64,000 nt of DNA, taken from Pseudomonas benzenivorans (GTDB lineage Bacteria > Pseudomonadota > Gammaproteobacteria > Pseudomonadales > Pseudomonadaceae). The position numbers and the translations under genes are program-made. Of the stretch, positions 50,690 through 62,388 are shown in pieces. Location of the stretch: positions 3,534,001-3,598,000 of the forward strand of contig NZ_CP073346.1 of the NCBI RefSeq assembly GCF_024397895.1, written 5' to 3'. Under the pieces are notes generated by a model. It made no database searches, was not told where the DNA came from, and worked only from the letters and a program-made list of their open reading frames with translations. Positions within the stretch are counted from its first letter, which is position 1. Each line of letters opens with the position of its first letter.

Positions 50690-50692
50690 TCC

Positions 50693-50721
50693 TTGTCCTG
50701 ATGGGCGCGCGCCGTTAACCT
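50693..50721 (+). promoter_or_regulatory. Candidate promoter for rnpB
   Basis: TTGTCC (50693-50698), a 17-bp spacer and TAACCT (50716-50721) lie just after the rsmI stop. A GC-rich discriminator (TGGCGGCGG) follows up to the RNA start, a pattern typical of stringently controlled stable-RNA genes. Confidence 0.5.
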
Positions 50722-50730
50722 TGGCGGCGG

Positions 50731-51092
50731 AGAGTCGATCGGACAGTCGCTGCCGTGCCCCGTTCTGCGGGATGCGGGGGAGGAAAGTCCGGGCTCCATA
50801 GGGCGGAGTGCCAGGTAATGCCTGGGGGGCGTGAGCCTACGGAAAGTGCCACAGAAAATAACCGCCTAAGCGTTTCGGCGCCGGTAAGGGTGAAAAGGTG
50901 CGGTAAGAGCGCACCGCGCGGCTGGTAACAGTCCGTGGCTAGGTAAACCCCACTCGGAGCAAGACCAAATAGGGTTCCATTGGCGTGGCCCGCGCTGGAA
51001 CCGGGTAGGTTGCTAAAGGCGTGCAGTGATGTACGTCGTAGAGGAATGACTGTCCTCGACAGAACCCGGCTTACAGATCGACTCTCCACCTT
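50731..51092 (+). ncRNA. rnpB: RNase P catalytic RNA, bacterial class A
   Basis: The conserved parts of class A RNase P RNA are all seen in order. These are P1 5' strand AGAGTCGATCGGACAGTCGC (50731-50750), GAGGAAAGTCCGGGCTCC (CR I, 50771-50788), ACAGAAAA, GGTAAGGGTGAAAAGGTG, and the 3' AGATCGACTCT strand pairing back to P1. The GGTAACAGTCC region near 50924 and the late AGAGGAATGACTGTC and GACAGAACCCGGCTTA stretch are also typical. About 360 nt. Ends are estimated from P1 pairing. It processes the 5' ends of tRNAs with RnpA. Confidence 0.97.
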
Positions 51093-51290
51093 CCCCCCTT
51101 CTATCCGCTTTGCCCTTCCCCCCGCATTCTCATGCCTAAAAAATCTTACTCTTGATAAATCACTTTAAGTTCGCAGCTCAGCTCTCTGAGCTAGTTGATT
51201 TTTGCCTCGAGACACTCCCCGCCACGCTCTGATCTACTCCTCTTTAACTCGCTAAATTACCGTCCTGTAAGGATTTTTCCTTTCTGGCGC
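51093..51290 (+). other. Intergenic stretch between rnpB and the mraZ promoter
   Basis: About 200 bp, more AT-rich than its surroundings. I see no gene, no clean terminator and no repeat. Only the mraZ promoter and boxes that follow it are supported. Confidence 0.6.
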
Positions 51291-51293
51291 GCC

Positions 51294-51323
51294 TTGACGG
51301 TGGAGCGCACGCATTCCTATAGT
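51294..51323 (+). promoter_or_regulatory. Main promoter of the mraZ division/cell-wall cluster
   Basis: TTGACG (51294-51299), an 18-bp spacer and TATAGT (51318-51323) lie 73 bp before the mraZ GTG. Confidence 0.75.
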
Positions 51324-51331
51324 GTGCGTAA

Positions 51332-51355
51332 GTGGTAAGAAGTGGCACAAAGTGG
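51332..51355 (+). promoter_or_regulatory. MraZ-type operator: three phased GTGG boxes
   Basis: GTGG occurs at 51332, 51342 and 51352, each inside AAGTGG (or TAAGTGG), exactly 10 bp apart. They are just downstream of the -10. MraZ in other bacteria binds short direct repeats spaced by one helical turn near its own promoter, so this is a likely autoregulatory site. Confidence 0.75.
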
Positions 51356-51396
51356 GTTTTCTGGGCATGGATAGCTAATTACGGGGGAGCACTGTC

Positions 51397-51852
51397 GTGT
51401 TTCGCGGAGCCAACGCCATCAGTCTCGACGCCAAAGGGCGACTCGCGATGCCAAGTCGGTATCGGGACGAGCTCGTGTCGCGCTGCTCCGGCCAGCTCAT
51501 CGTGACCATTGATGCCATTGACCCTTGCCTCTGCGTCTATCCACTGCCGGAATGGGAGCTGATCGAAAACAAATTGCGCGAGCTGGCCTCCTTTCGCGAG
51601 GAGAATCGCCGCCTGCAGCGTTTGCTGATCGGTAACGCCGTCGATCTCGAGCTGGATGCCAGTGGCCGTTTCCTGGTGCCGCCGCGTCTGCGCGAATACG
51701 CCAAATTGGACAAGCGCGCGATGCTGGTCGGCCAGCTCAATAAATTTCAACTGTGGGACGAGGATGCCTGGAATGCCGTGGCGGATGCCGATCTGGCCGC
51801 CATCAAGCAACCCGGTGCTTTGTCCGACGAACTACGTGACCTGATCCTGTGA
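51397..51852 (+). CDS. mraZ: Transcriptional regulator MraZ
   Basis: The 151-residue protein has two SpoVT/AbrB-like domains (starting [22 protein letters not shown]; and [21 protein letters not shown]). It represses its own cluster in E. coli. The start is GTG 51397 behind GGGGGAG. It overlaps rsmH by 4 nt. Confidence 0.97.
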   Translation: MFRGANAISLDAKGRLAMPSRYRDELVSRCSGQLIVTIDAIDPCLCVYPLPEWELIENKLRELASFREENRRLQRLLIGNAVDLELDASGRFLVPPRLREYAKLDKRAMLVGQLNKFQLWDEDAWNAVADADLAAIKQPGALSDELRDLIL

Positions 51853-52792
51853 CTATGACCAACAGCTTCCGCCATATCACCGTCCTGCTCGACGAAGCCG
51901 TCGCAGGCCTCGCCGTGCGCGCGGGTGGCTGCTACCTGGACGGCACCTTCGGGCGGGGCGGGCATAGCCGGCTGATTCTCGAAAAGTTGGGGCCGGATGG
52001 TCATTTGTTGGGGTTCGATAAAGACCCCCTGGCGATCGAGACGGGGAATGCGCTGGCGGCCGAAGACGGCCGCTTTGTCGTTGTGCAGCGCAGTTTTGCG
52101 GAACTTGGTGACGAAGTTGCTGTCCGCGGGTTGTCCGGCAAGGTTGCCGGGATCTTGCTGGACCTGGGAGTGTCTTCGCCGCAACTGGATGACGCCGCGC
52201 GCGGCTTCAGTTTCCTCAATGACGGGCCGTTGGATATGCGCATGGACCCCTCCCGTGGGCTCAGTGCCGCGCAGTGGATCGCCACGGCCAGTGAGGAGGA
52301 AATCGCCCGGGTCTTCAAGGAATACGGCGAGGAGCGCTTTTCCAAGCGTATGGCACGGGCCGTGGTGCAGCGCCGCGCCGAGCGGCCGTTCGAACGCACC
52401 GCCGATCTGGCCCAGGTGCTGACCGACGCCAACCCGGCTTGGGAGAAGGGCAAGCATCCGGCTACCCGGGCCTTCCAGGGCCTGCGTATTCACATCAACA
52501 ACGAGCTGGGTGATCTCGAGCGTGGCCTGGACGCCGCCCTGGAGGCCCTCGAGGTGGGCGGCCGTCTGGTGGTGATCAGCTTCCATTCCCTCGAGGACCG
52601 CATCGTCAAGCAGTTCATGCGGCGCCACGCCAAGGGCGAGCAGGACAAGCTGCCCCGTGACCTGCCGATCATCCCCAAGGCCTTCGAGCCGCGCCTGAAG
52701 CTGGCCGGCAAGCCGCAGTACGCCTCCGACGCCGAGCTCAAGGCCAATCCACGTTCGCGTAGCGCGGTAATGCGCGTGGCGGAGAAGGTGCG

Positions 52793-52796
<4 letters not shown>
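51849..52796 (+). CDS. rsmH: 16S rRNA (cytosine-1402-N4)-methyltransferase
   Basis: The 315-residue SAM enzyme has [31 protein letters not shown] and a late [16 protein letters not shown]. It adds the N4 methyl to C1402 of 16S rRNA, complementing RsmI. Start: GTG 51849 overlapping the mraZ stop; ATG 51855 is an alternative. Confidence 0.97.
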
Positions 52797-54812
<2,016 letters not shown>

Positions 54813-54813
<1 letters not shown>

Positions 54814-56279
54814 TGCCCATGCCGCTTAATCAATTATTGCCTCAAGCGGCCAGCGCTCTGCTGGTTCGTGAATTGACCCTGGACAGTCGCAAGGTGCGTC
54901 CGGGGGATCTGTTTCTCGCCGTACCCGGCAGCCAGCAGGATGGTCGCCTGCATATCGCCGACGCGATCGCCCGCGGCGCCGCCGCAGTGGCCTTCGAGGC
55001 CGAGGGCGCCCCGGCGCTGCCGCCGGCAGGCGCTACCGAACTGGTGGCGATCAGGGGCCTTGCCGCGCAGCTGTCGGCCATTGCCGGGCGCTTCTACGGC
55101 GAGCCGAGCCGCGCCCTGCACCTGGTCGGCGTCACCGGCACCAACGGCAAGACCAGCGTGACCCAGTTGCTGGCCCAGGCCCTGGACCTGCTCGGCCAGT
55201 CCTGCGGCATAGTCGGCACCCTCGGCAATGGCTTTTACAACGCTCTGGCGCAGGGGCGCCACACCACGCCCGACCCGATCGGCGTGCAGGCGACCCTGGC
55301 CGACCTGAAGAAGAACGGCGCTCGCGCGGTGGCGATGGAAGTGTCGTCCCACGGCCTGCACCAGGGCCGGGTGGCGGCCCTGGCGTTCGACGTGGCGGTA
55401 TTCACCAACCTGTCGCGTGACCACCTGGATTATCACGGCACCATGGAGGCCTACGCCGACGCCAAGGCCATGCTGTTCCGGGTGCCGGGACTGCGCTGCC
55501 GGGTGATCAACCTGGACGACGACGCCGGTCGCAAGCTTGCCGGCGACCCGAGCGAGTCGCGCCTGATCAGCTACAGCCTGGAAGACGCCGGCGCCTATTT
55601 GTACTGCCGCGATGCCCAGTTCGATGATCACGGTGTGCGCGCCACACTGGTCACCCCGCGCGGCGAAGGCAACCTGCGCAGCTCACTGCTCGGGCGGTTC
55701 AACCTGAGCAACCTGCTGGCCGTGGTCGGGGCCTTGCTCGGCATGGACTACCCGCTGGACGAAATCCTCAAGGTGCTGCCGCGCCTGCAGGGGCCGGTCG
55801 GGCGCATGCAGCGCCTCGGCGGGGTGCGGCAGCCGCTGGTGGTGGTCGACTACGCCCACACCCCCGATGCCCTGGATAAAGTGCTCCAAGCGCTGCGGCC
55901 TCACGCCCGCGGGCGCCTGCTGTGCCTGTTCGGCTGTGGCGGCGACCGCGATCGCGGCAAGCGGCCACTGATGGCCGAGGTGGTCGAGCGGCTGGCCGAC
56001 GGCGTCTGGGTCACCGACGACAACCCGCGCAGCGAGTCCCCCGAGCTGATCTTCGACGATATCCGGGCTGGCTTTGCCGCGCCGCAGAACGTGCGTTTCG
56101 TGCCCGGACGTGGTCAGGCCATCGCCCAGCTGGTTGCCGAGGCAGGGGCGGACGACGTGCTGGTGCTGGCCGGCAAGGGGCATGAGGACTACCAGGAGAT
56201 CAAGGGCGAGCGGCAGCCGTTCTCCGATCTCGAGGAAGCCGCCAAGGCCCTGGTGGCATGGGAGGCTGTCCATGCTTAA
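54813..56279 (+). CDS. murE: UDP-MurNAc-Ala-Glu:meso-diaminopimelate ligase
   Basis: The 488-residue Mur ligase has the P-loop VTGTNGKTSVTQ (about residues 107-118) and the DNPR motif (TDDNPRSESPE). DNPR marks the meso-DAP-adding enzyme. It adds the third residue of the stem peptide. Starts 1 nt within the ftsI stop and overlaps murF by 8 nt. Confidence 0.98.
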
Positions 56280-57651
56280 GGCATTGCGCTTGAGTGACGT
56301 GGCGGGACCGCTGCAGGGGCGTCTGGTCGGTGCCGATTGCGCGTTCGACGCGGTCAGCAGCGACAGCCGGGCGATCCGTCCCGGGCAGCTGTTTATCGCC
56401 CTGGCCGGTCCGCGCTTCGATGGCCATGATTACCTGGCCGAGGTCGCCGCCAAGGGCGCGGTTGCCGCGCTGGTGCAGCGCGAGGTGGCGGGTGCGCCGC
56501 TGCCGCAGCTGCTGGTGGCCGATACCCGCCTGGCCCTCGGCCAACTGGGGGCGATCAACCGCCAGGCCTACGGTGGCCCGCTGGCCGCGGTAACCGGCTC
56601 CAGTGGCAAGACCACGGTCAAGGAGATGCTCGCCAGCATCCTGCGGGCCGCCTTCGCCCAGCGCGGCGGCGCGGTATTGGCCACCCGCGGCAACCTGAAT
56701 AACGACCTCGGCGCGCCCCTGACCCTGCTGGAACTGGGACCAGAGCATGTCGCCGCGGTGATCGAGCTGGGCGCCAATCATGTCGGCGAGATTGCCTACA
56801 CCGTCGCCCTGACCAGGCCGCAGGTGGCCATCCTGACCAACGCCGGTACCGCCCATGTTGGCGAGTTCGGCGGGCCGGAGAAGATAGTCGAGGCCAAGGG
56901 CGAAATAATCGAGGGCCTGGGTGCGGACGGTGTCGCCGTGCTCAACCTGGACGACAAGGCCTTTGCCACCTGGCAGCGCCGCGCCCGGGGCCGTCAGGTG
57001 CTGAGCTTCTCCCTGGCCAACGCCGCGGCGGATTTCCACGCCAGCGAGCTGGCCCGCGACGCCCGCGGCTGCTCGGCCTTCAGCCTGCACTGTGCCGAAG
57101 GCCAGGCGCGCGTCCAGCTCAACCTGCTGGGCGAGCACAATGTCGCCAACGCCCTGGCCGCTGCGGCCGCCGCCCATGCCCTCGGGGTACCGTTGGTCGA
57201 GATCAAGGCCGGGCTGGAAAACCTCCAGCCGGTCAAGGGCCGCGCCGTAGCGCAGCTGGCGACGAATGGCGTGCGGGTGATCGACGACAGCTACAACGCC
57301 AACCCTGCTTCGATCTGCGCGGCCGTTGATATACTCGCCGGCTTCTCCGGGCGCACCGTGCTGGTGCTTGGAGACATGGGGGAGCTGGGCGACTGGGCCG
57401 AGCAGGGGCATCGCGAAGTGGGCGGCTACGCCGCGGGCAAGGTGGATGCGCTCTACGCAGTGGGGCCGCTGATGGCCCATGCCGTCCAGGCATTCGGGAA
57501 CAATGGCCGGCATTTCGCCGATCAAGCCAGCCTGATCGACGCGCTTCGCGCCGAGTCGGGTGATACCACCATTCTAATCAAAGGTTCACGCAGTGCCGCG
57601 ATGGAGAAGATCGTGGCGGCGCTGTGTGGCACATCGGGGGAGAGTCACTAA
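56272..57651 (+). CDS. murF: UDP-MurNAc-tripeptide:D-Ala-D-Ala ligase
   Basis: The 459-residue Mur ligase has P-loop VTGSSGKTTVKE (about residues 105-116), NNDLGAPLTLL, and the IDDSYNANP motif in the central/C-terminal region. It adds D-Ala-D-Ala to finish the UDP-MurNAc-pentapeptide. The ATG at 56272 lies within murE. The mraY ATG follows the stop directly. Confidence 0.98.
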   Translation: MLKALRLSDVAGPLQGRLVGADCAFDAVSSDSRAIRPGQLFIALAGPRFDGHDYLAEVAAKGAVAALVQREVAGAPLPQLLVADTRLALGQLGAINRQAYGGPLAAVTGSSGKTTVKEMLASILRAAFAQRGGAVLATRGNLNNDLGAPLTLLELGPEHVAAVIELGANHVGEIAYTVALTRPQVAILTNAGTAHVGEFGGPEKIVEAKGEIIEGLGADGVAVLNLDDKAFATWQRRARGRQVLSFSLANAAADFHASELARDARGCSAFSLHCAEGQARVQLNLLGEHNVANALAAAAAAHALGVPLVEIKAGLENLQPVKGRAVAQLATNGVRVIDDSYNANPASICAAVDILAGFSGRTVLVLGDMGELGDWAEQGHREVGGYAAGKVDALYAVGPLMAHAVQAFGNNGRHFADQASLIDALRAESGDTTILIKGSRSAAMEKIVAALCGTSGESH

Positions 57652-58734
57652 ATGCTGCTGCTGCTGGCCGAGTACCTGCAACAGTTCCACAAGGGTTTTG
57701 CCGTGTTCCAGTACCTGACGCTGCGCGGCATCCTCGGCGTACTGACTGCGCTGGCGCTGTCGCTGTGGCTGGGCCCCTGGATGATCCGTACCCTGCAGAT
57801 CCGTCAGATCGGTCAGGCGGTGCGCCATGACGGCCCGCAGTCGCATCTGTCGAAGAAGGGCACGCCGACCATGGGCGGCGCCCTGATCCTTTCCGCCATC
57901 GCGGTCAGCACCCTGCTCTGGGCCGACCTCTCCAACCGCTATGTGTGGGTGGTGCTGGCCGTCACCCTGCTGTTCGGCGCCATTGGCTGGGTCGATGACT
58001 ACCGCAAGGTGATCGAGAAGAACTCCCGGGGCCTGCCGAGCCGCTGGAAGTATTTCTGGCAGTCGGTGTTCGGCCTGGGCGCCGCCGCCTTCCTCTATAT
58101 GACCGCGCAGAGCCCGGTGGAGACCACCCTGATCCTGCCGCTGCTCAAGGATGTCAGCATCCCGCTGGGCGTGGGCTTCGTGGTCCTGACCTACTTCGTC
58201 ATCGTCGGTTCGAGCAACGCGGTGAACCTGACCGATGGCCTGGATGGCCTGGCGATTCTGCCCACCGTGATGGTCGGCGGCGCCCTGGGCATTTTCTGCT
58301 ACCTGTCCGGCAACGTGAAGTTCGCCGAGTACCTGTTCATTCCCTATGTGCCCGGCGCCGGCGAGCTGATCGTGTTCTGCGCCGCGCTGGTTGGCGCCGG
58401 CCTCGGCTTCCTCTGGTTCAACACCTACCCGGCCCAGGTCTTCATGGGCGACGTCGGCGCGCTGGCCCTCGGTGCCGCGCTCGGCACCATCGCCGTGATC
58501 GTGCGCCAGGAAGTGGTGCTGTTCATCATGGGCGGGGTGTTCGTCATGGAAACCCTGTCGGTGATCATCCAGGTGGCGTCCTTCAAGTTGACCGGCAAGC
58601 GGGTGTTCCGCATGGCGCCGATTCACCACCATTTCGAATTGAAAGGCTGGCCCGAGCCGCGGGTGATCGTGCGTTTCTGGATCATTACCGTAATCCTGGT
58701 GCTGATCGGCCTGGCCACCCTGAAACTGAGGTAA
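57652..58734 (+). CDS. mraY: Phospho-MurNAc-pentapeptide transferase
   Basis: The 360-residue polytopic enzyme has ten predicted membrane segments and the MraY signatures [20 protein letters not shown] and [10 protein letters not shown]. The [14 protein letters not shown] loop is near the C-terminus. It makes lipid I from UDP-MurNAc-pentapeptide and undecaprenyl phosphate. Confidence 0.98.
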   Translation: MLLLLAEYLQQFHKGFAVFQYLTLRGILGVLTALALSLWLGPWMIRTLQIRQIGQAVRHDGPQSHLSKKGTPTMGGALILSAIAVSTLLWADLSNRYVWVVLAVTLLFGAIGWVDDYRKVIEKNSRGLPSRWKYFWQSVFGLGAAAFLYMTAQSPVETTLILPLLKDVSIPLGVGFVVLTYFVIVGSSNAVNLTDGLDGLAILPTVMVGGALGIFCYLSGNVKFAEYLFIPYVPGAGELIVFCAALVGAGLGFLWFNTYPAQVFMGDVGALALGAALGTIAVIVRQEVVLFIMGGVFVMETLSVIIQVASFKLTGKRVFRMAPIHHHFELKGWPEPRVIVRFWIITVILVLIGLATLKLR

Positions 58735-58740
58735 TAGACA

Positions 58741-60090
58741 GTGTCGTTGATCGCTTCCGACCAGTTCCGCATCGTTGTCGGCCTCGGCAAGAGCGGCATG
58801 TCCCTGGTGCGCTTCCTGGCGCGGCAGGGCATGCGCTTTGCCGTGGCCGATACACGGGCGAACCCGCCGGAACTGGCCACCCTGCGTGAGCAGTTTCCGC
58901 AGGTGGAAGTGCGCTGCGGCGAGCTGGACGTGGAGTTCCTCTGCCGCGCCAGCGAACTGCTGGTCAGCCCGGGCCTGGCTGTCGCCACCCCGGCGCTGCA
59001 GGCGGCGGCTGCCCGTGGCGTGAAGCTGTCCGGCGACATCGATCTGTTCGCCCGCCATGCCAAGGCGCCGATCGTCGCCATCACCGGCTCCAACGCCAAG
59101 AGCACGGTGACCACCCTGGTCGGTCAGATGGCGGCGGCGGCGGGCAAGCGCGTCGCAGTCGGCGGCAACCTCGGCACCCCGGCCCTGGACCTGCTGAGCG
59201 ACCAGGTCGAGTTGTACGTGCTCGAGCTGTCGAGCTTCCAGCTGGAGACCACCGAGCAACTCAACGCCGAGGTGGCCACCTGCCTGAACATCAGCGAAGA
59301 CCACATGGACCGCTACGCCTCGCTGGCCACCTATCACCTGGCCAAGCACCGCATCTTTCGCGGTGCCCGTCAGGTGGTGGTGAATCGCGATGATCCCCTG
59401 TCGCGGCCGCTGATCGCCGACCAGGTGCCGTGCTGGACCTTTGGCCTGGGCAAGCCCGACTTCAAGCGCTTCGGCCTGATCGAGGAGGGCGGCGAGAAGT
59501 ACCTGGGCTACCAGTTCGAGGCGTTGTTGCCGACCGCCGAGCTGAAGATCCGCGGCGCCCACAACCAGTCCAACGCCCTGGCCGCGCTGGCCCTGGGCCA
59601 TGCCGTCGGCCTGCCGATGGCGGCGATGCTCGAGGCCCTCAAGGCCTTCACCGGCCTGGCCCACCGCTGTCAGTGGGTGCGCGAGCGGCGTGAGGTGAAC
59701 TACTACGACGACTCCAAGGCGACCAACGTCGGCGCCGCCCTGGCGGCCATCGAAGGGCTCGGCGCGGACATCGCCGGCAAGCTGCTGCTGATCGCCGGTG
59801 GCGACGGCAAGGGAGCGGACTTCTCCGCCCTGGCCGCGCCTGTGGCGCGCCACTGCCGCGCGGTGGTGCTGCTCGGACGCGACGCCGAGCGCCTGGCCGC
59901 CGCCCTCGGCGAGCGGGTGCCGCGGATTCGCGTCGCCAGCCTCGACGAGGCGGTGCAGCGCTGCGCCGAGCTGGCCCAGCCCGGCGATGCGGTGCTGCTG
60001 TCGCCGGCCTGCGCCAGCCTAGACATGTTCAAGAACTTCGAAGAGCGCGGGCGTCTGTTCGCCCAAGCGGTGGAGGGCTTGCCGCTATGA
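58741..60090 (+). CDS. murD: UDP-MurNAc-L-Ala:D-glutamate ligase
   Basis: The 449-residue Mur ligase has N-terminal VVGLGKSGMS, the ATP loop ITGSNAKSTVTTL (usual G replaced by A, as I recall from other pseudomonad MurDs) and YYDDSKATNVGA. It adds D-Glu. The start is GTG 58741, 6 bp after mraY. Confidence 0.97.
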   Translation: MSLIASDQFRIVVGLGKSGMSLVRFLARQGMRFAVADTRANPPELATLREQFPQVEVRCGELDVEFLCRASELLVSPGLAVATPALQAAAARGVKLSGDIDLFARHAKAPIVAITGSNAKSTVTTLVGQMAAAAGKRVAVGGNLGTPALDLLSDQVELYVLELSSFQLETTEQLNAEVATCLNISEDHMDRYASLATYHLAKHRIFRGARQVVVNRDDPLSRPLIADQVPCWTFGLGKPDFKRFGLIEEGGEKYLGYQFEALLPTAELKIRGAHNQSNALAALALGHAVGLPMAAMLEALKAFTGLAHRCQWVRERREVNYYDDSKATNVGAALAAIEGLGADIAGKLLLIAGGDGKGADFSALAAPVARHCRAVVLLGRDAERLAAALGERVPRIRVASLDEAVQRCAELAQPGDAVLLSPACASLDMFKNFEERGRLFAQAVEGLPL

Positions 60091-61328
60091 TCGCGCAGCT
60101 GCTCGCCGCCCCCTCGCCGCTGCACAGCCGCCGCGGCATCGACCTGGACTTCCCGTTGCTAGCCGGCTGCCTGGCGCTGCTGGGCCTGGGCCTGGTGATG
60201 ATCACCTCGGCGTCTTCGGAAGTGGCAGCGTCGCTGTCAGGCAATCCGCTGTATCACATGGTTCGCCACCTGATCTACGTAGCGATCGGCATTGTCGCCG
60301 CGCTCGTGACCCTGCTGGTGCCGATGGCCCAGTGGCAGCGCTTCAGCGGCCGTCTGCTGCTGCTGGCGGTGGTCCTGCTGATCCTGGTGCTGTTGCCTGG
60401 CATCGGCCGTGAGGTCAATGGCGCCAGCCGCTGGATCGGCTTCGGTCTGTTCAACCTGCAGCCCTCGGAGCTGGCCAAGCTGTTCACCGTCATGTTCATC
60501 GCCGCCTATCTGGTGCGCCGCCAGGCCGAGGTGCGGGAGAAGCTCATGGGCTTCCTCAAGCCCCTGCTGGTGCTGGGACCGATCGCCGTGCTGCTGTTGG
60601 CCGAGCCGGACTTCGGCGCCACCGTGGTGCTGGTGGGGGCGTCGATCGCCATGCTGTTCCTCGGTGGGGTCAACCTGTTGCGCTTCATTCCGCTGGCCGC
60701 CGGTGTGCTCGGTGCGGGTGTGCTGGTGATGACCAGCCAGGCCTACCGCCTGGAGCGCCTGACCAACTTCGTCGACCCCTGGGCCGACCAGTACGGCGCC
60801 GGCTATCAGCTGAGTCAGGCGCTGATCGCCTTCGGCCGTGGCGAGTGGTTCGGTGTCGGCCTGGGCAACAGCATCCAGAAGCAGTTTTACCTGCCGGAGG
60901 CGCATACCGACTTCGTCTTTGCCGTACTCGCCGAGGAGCTGGGTATGGTCGGCGCCCTGGCGACCGTGGCGCTGTTCGTTTTCGTCAGCGTGCGCGCGCT
61001 CTACATCGGCCTGTGGGCGGAGAAGGCCCAGCAGTTCTTCTCGGCCTACGTGGCCTACGGCCTGGCCTTCCTGTGGATTGGCCAGGTGCTGATCAATATC
61101 GGCGTGAATGTCGGCCTGCTGCCGACCAAGGGCCTGACCCTGCCGTTCCTCAGCTATGGCGGCAGCTCCCTGGTGATCTGCTGTGTCAGCCTGGCGCTGC
61201 TGCTGCGCATCGAGTGGGAGCGGCGCACCCACCTGGGCAGCGAGGACGTCGAGTTCAGCGAGGCGGACTTCGCCGAGGCGGACTCTCCCGAGGCGGGCTC
61301 TCCCGGGGAGGTGGTCCATGGCCGGTAA
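60087..61328 (+). CDS. ftsW: Septal peptidoglycan polymerase FtsW
   Basis: The 413-residue SEDS glycosyltransferase has ten membrane helices. It shows the ASRWIGFG and LQPSELAKL loop, the catalytic-Asp loop region, and NIGVNVGLLPTKGLTLPFLSYGG. It polymerises septal glycan with FtsI. The C-terminal cytoplasmic tail has acidic five-residue repeats (EADFA-EADSP-EAGSP). It overlaps murD by 4 nt and murG by 11 nt. Confidence 0.98.
   Translation: MIAQLLAAPSPLHSRRGIDLDFPLLAGCLALLGLGLVMITSASSEVAASLSGNPLYHMVRHLIYVAIGIVAALVTLLVPMAQWQRFSGRLLLLAVVLLILVLLPGIGREVNGASRWIGFGLFNLQPSELAKLFTVMFIAAYLVRRQAEVREKLMGFLKPLLVLGPIAVLLLAEPDFGATVVLVGASIAMLFLGGVNLLRFIPLAAGVLGAGVLVMTSQAYRLERLTNFVDPWADQYGAGYQLSQALIAFGRGEWFGVGLGNSIQKQFYLPEAHTDFVFAVLAEELGMVGALATVALFVFVSVRALYIGLWAEKAQQFFSAYVAYGLAFLWIGQVLINIGVNVGLLPTKGLTLPFLSYGGSSLVICCVSLALLLRIEWERRTHLGSEDVEFSEADFAEADSPEAGSPGEVVHGR
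61260..61304 (+). repeat. Three tandem 15-bp repeats at the 3' end of ftsW
   Basis: GAGGCGGACTTCGCC (61260-61274), GAGGCGGACTCTCCC (61275-61289) and GAGGCGGGCTCTCCC (61290-61304) are in frame. They encode EADFA, EADSP and EAGSP, just before the Shine-Dalgarno of murG. Confidence 0.9.
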
Positions 61329-62380
61329 CGTGCTGATCATGGCTGGCGGCACCGGCGGCCACGTGTTTCCGGCGCTGGCCTGCGCCCGCGAATTCCAGGC
61401 GCGCGGCTATCGCGTGCACTGGCTGGGCACGCCGCGCGGCATCGAGAACGAACTGGTGCCGGCGGCCGGTCTGCCCTTGCACCTGATCAACGTCAGCGGC
61501 CTGCGCGGCAAAGGCAAGCTGTCTCTGCTCAAGGCGCCGTTCCAGCTGCTCAAGGCGCTGTGGCAGGCGCGCAAGGTGGTGCGCGAGCTCGAGCCGGTGT
61601 GTGTGTTGGGCATGGGCGGCTATGTCACCGGTCCCGGCGGACTGGCGGCCAGGCTGGCCGGTACGCCGCTGATCATCCATGAACAGAACGCCGTGGCCGG
61701 CACCGCCAACCGCAGCCTGGTGCCCTTTGCCAGCCGGGTCTGCGAGGCCTTCCCGGATACCTTCGGCCACAGCGCCAAGCGCCGTACCACGGGCAACCCG
61801 GTGCGCGAGGAACTGTTCCTGGAGACGCCGCGGGTGTCCCTGCGCGGGCGCCGGCCGCGCCTGTTGATCCTCGGCGGCAGCCTGGGGGCCGAGCCGCTGA
61901 ACAAGCTGCTGCCCGAGGCGCTGGCGCAGCTGTCCGCCGAGCTGCGCCCGGAGGTGTTTCACCAGGCCGGCAAGCAACATGCCGAGGTCACCGGGGAACG
62001 CTATCGCCAGGCTGGCGTCGAAGCGCAGGTCGCGCCCTTTATCACCGACATGGCCAAGGCCTATGCCTGGGCCGACCTGGTGGTGTGCCGCGCCGGCGCC
62101 CTGACCGTCAGCGAGCTGGCCGCCGCCGGGTTGCCTTCGTTCCTGCTGCCGCTGCCCCATGCCATCGACGATCACCAGACGCAGAACGCCGGTTACCTCG
62201 CCCGTGAAGGCGCCGCCGTGCTTCTGCCTCAACGTACCACTGACGCCGCCGCGCTGGCCGCGCAGCTGACCGAGGTTCTGATGCACCCCGAACGATTGAA
62301 CGACATGGCGCGCACCGCGCGCCGCCTGGCCAAGCCTGATGCCACCCGCAGCGTGGTCGAGATTTGCCTGGAGGTGGCCC

Positions 62381-62388
<8 letters not shown>
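61318..62388 (+). CDS. murG: Lipid II synthase MurG (GlcNAc transferase)
   Basis: The 356-residue GT-B enzyme has [14 protein letters not shown] near the N-terminus, [14 protein letters not shown], and a late [18 protein letters not shown] with [13 protein letters not shown] for UDP-GlcNAc binding. It converts lipid I to lipid II on the inner membrane. The ATG 61318 lies inside the ftsW end and is preceded by GGGGAGGTGG. Confidence 0.98.
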
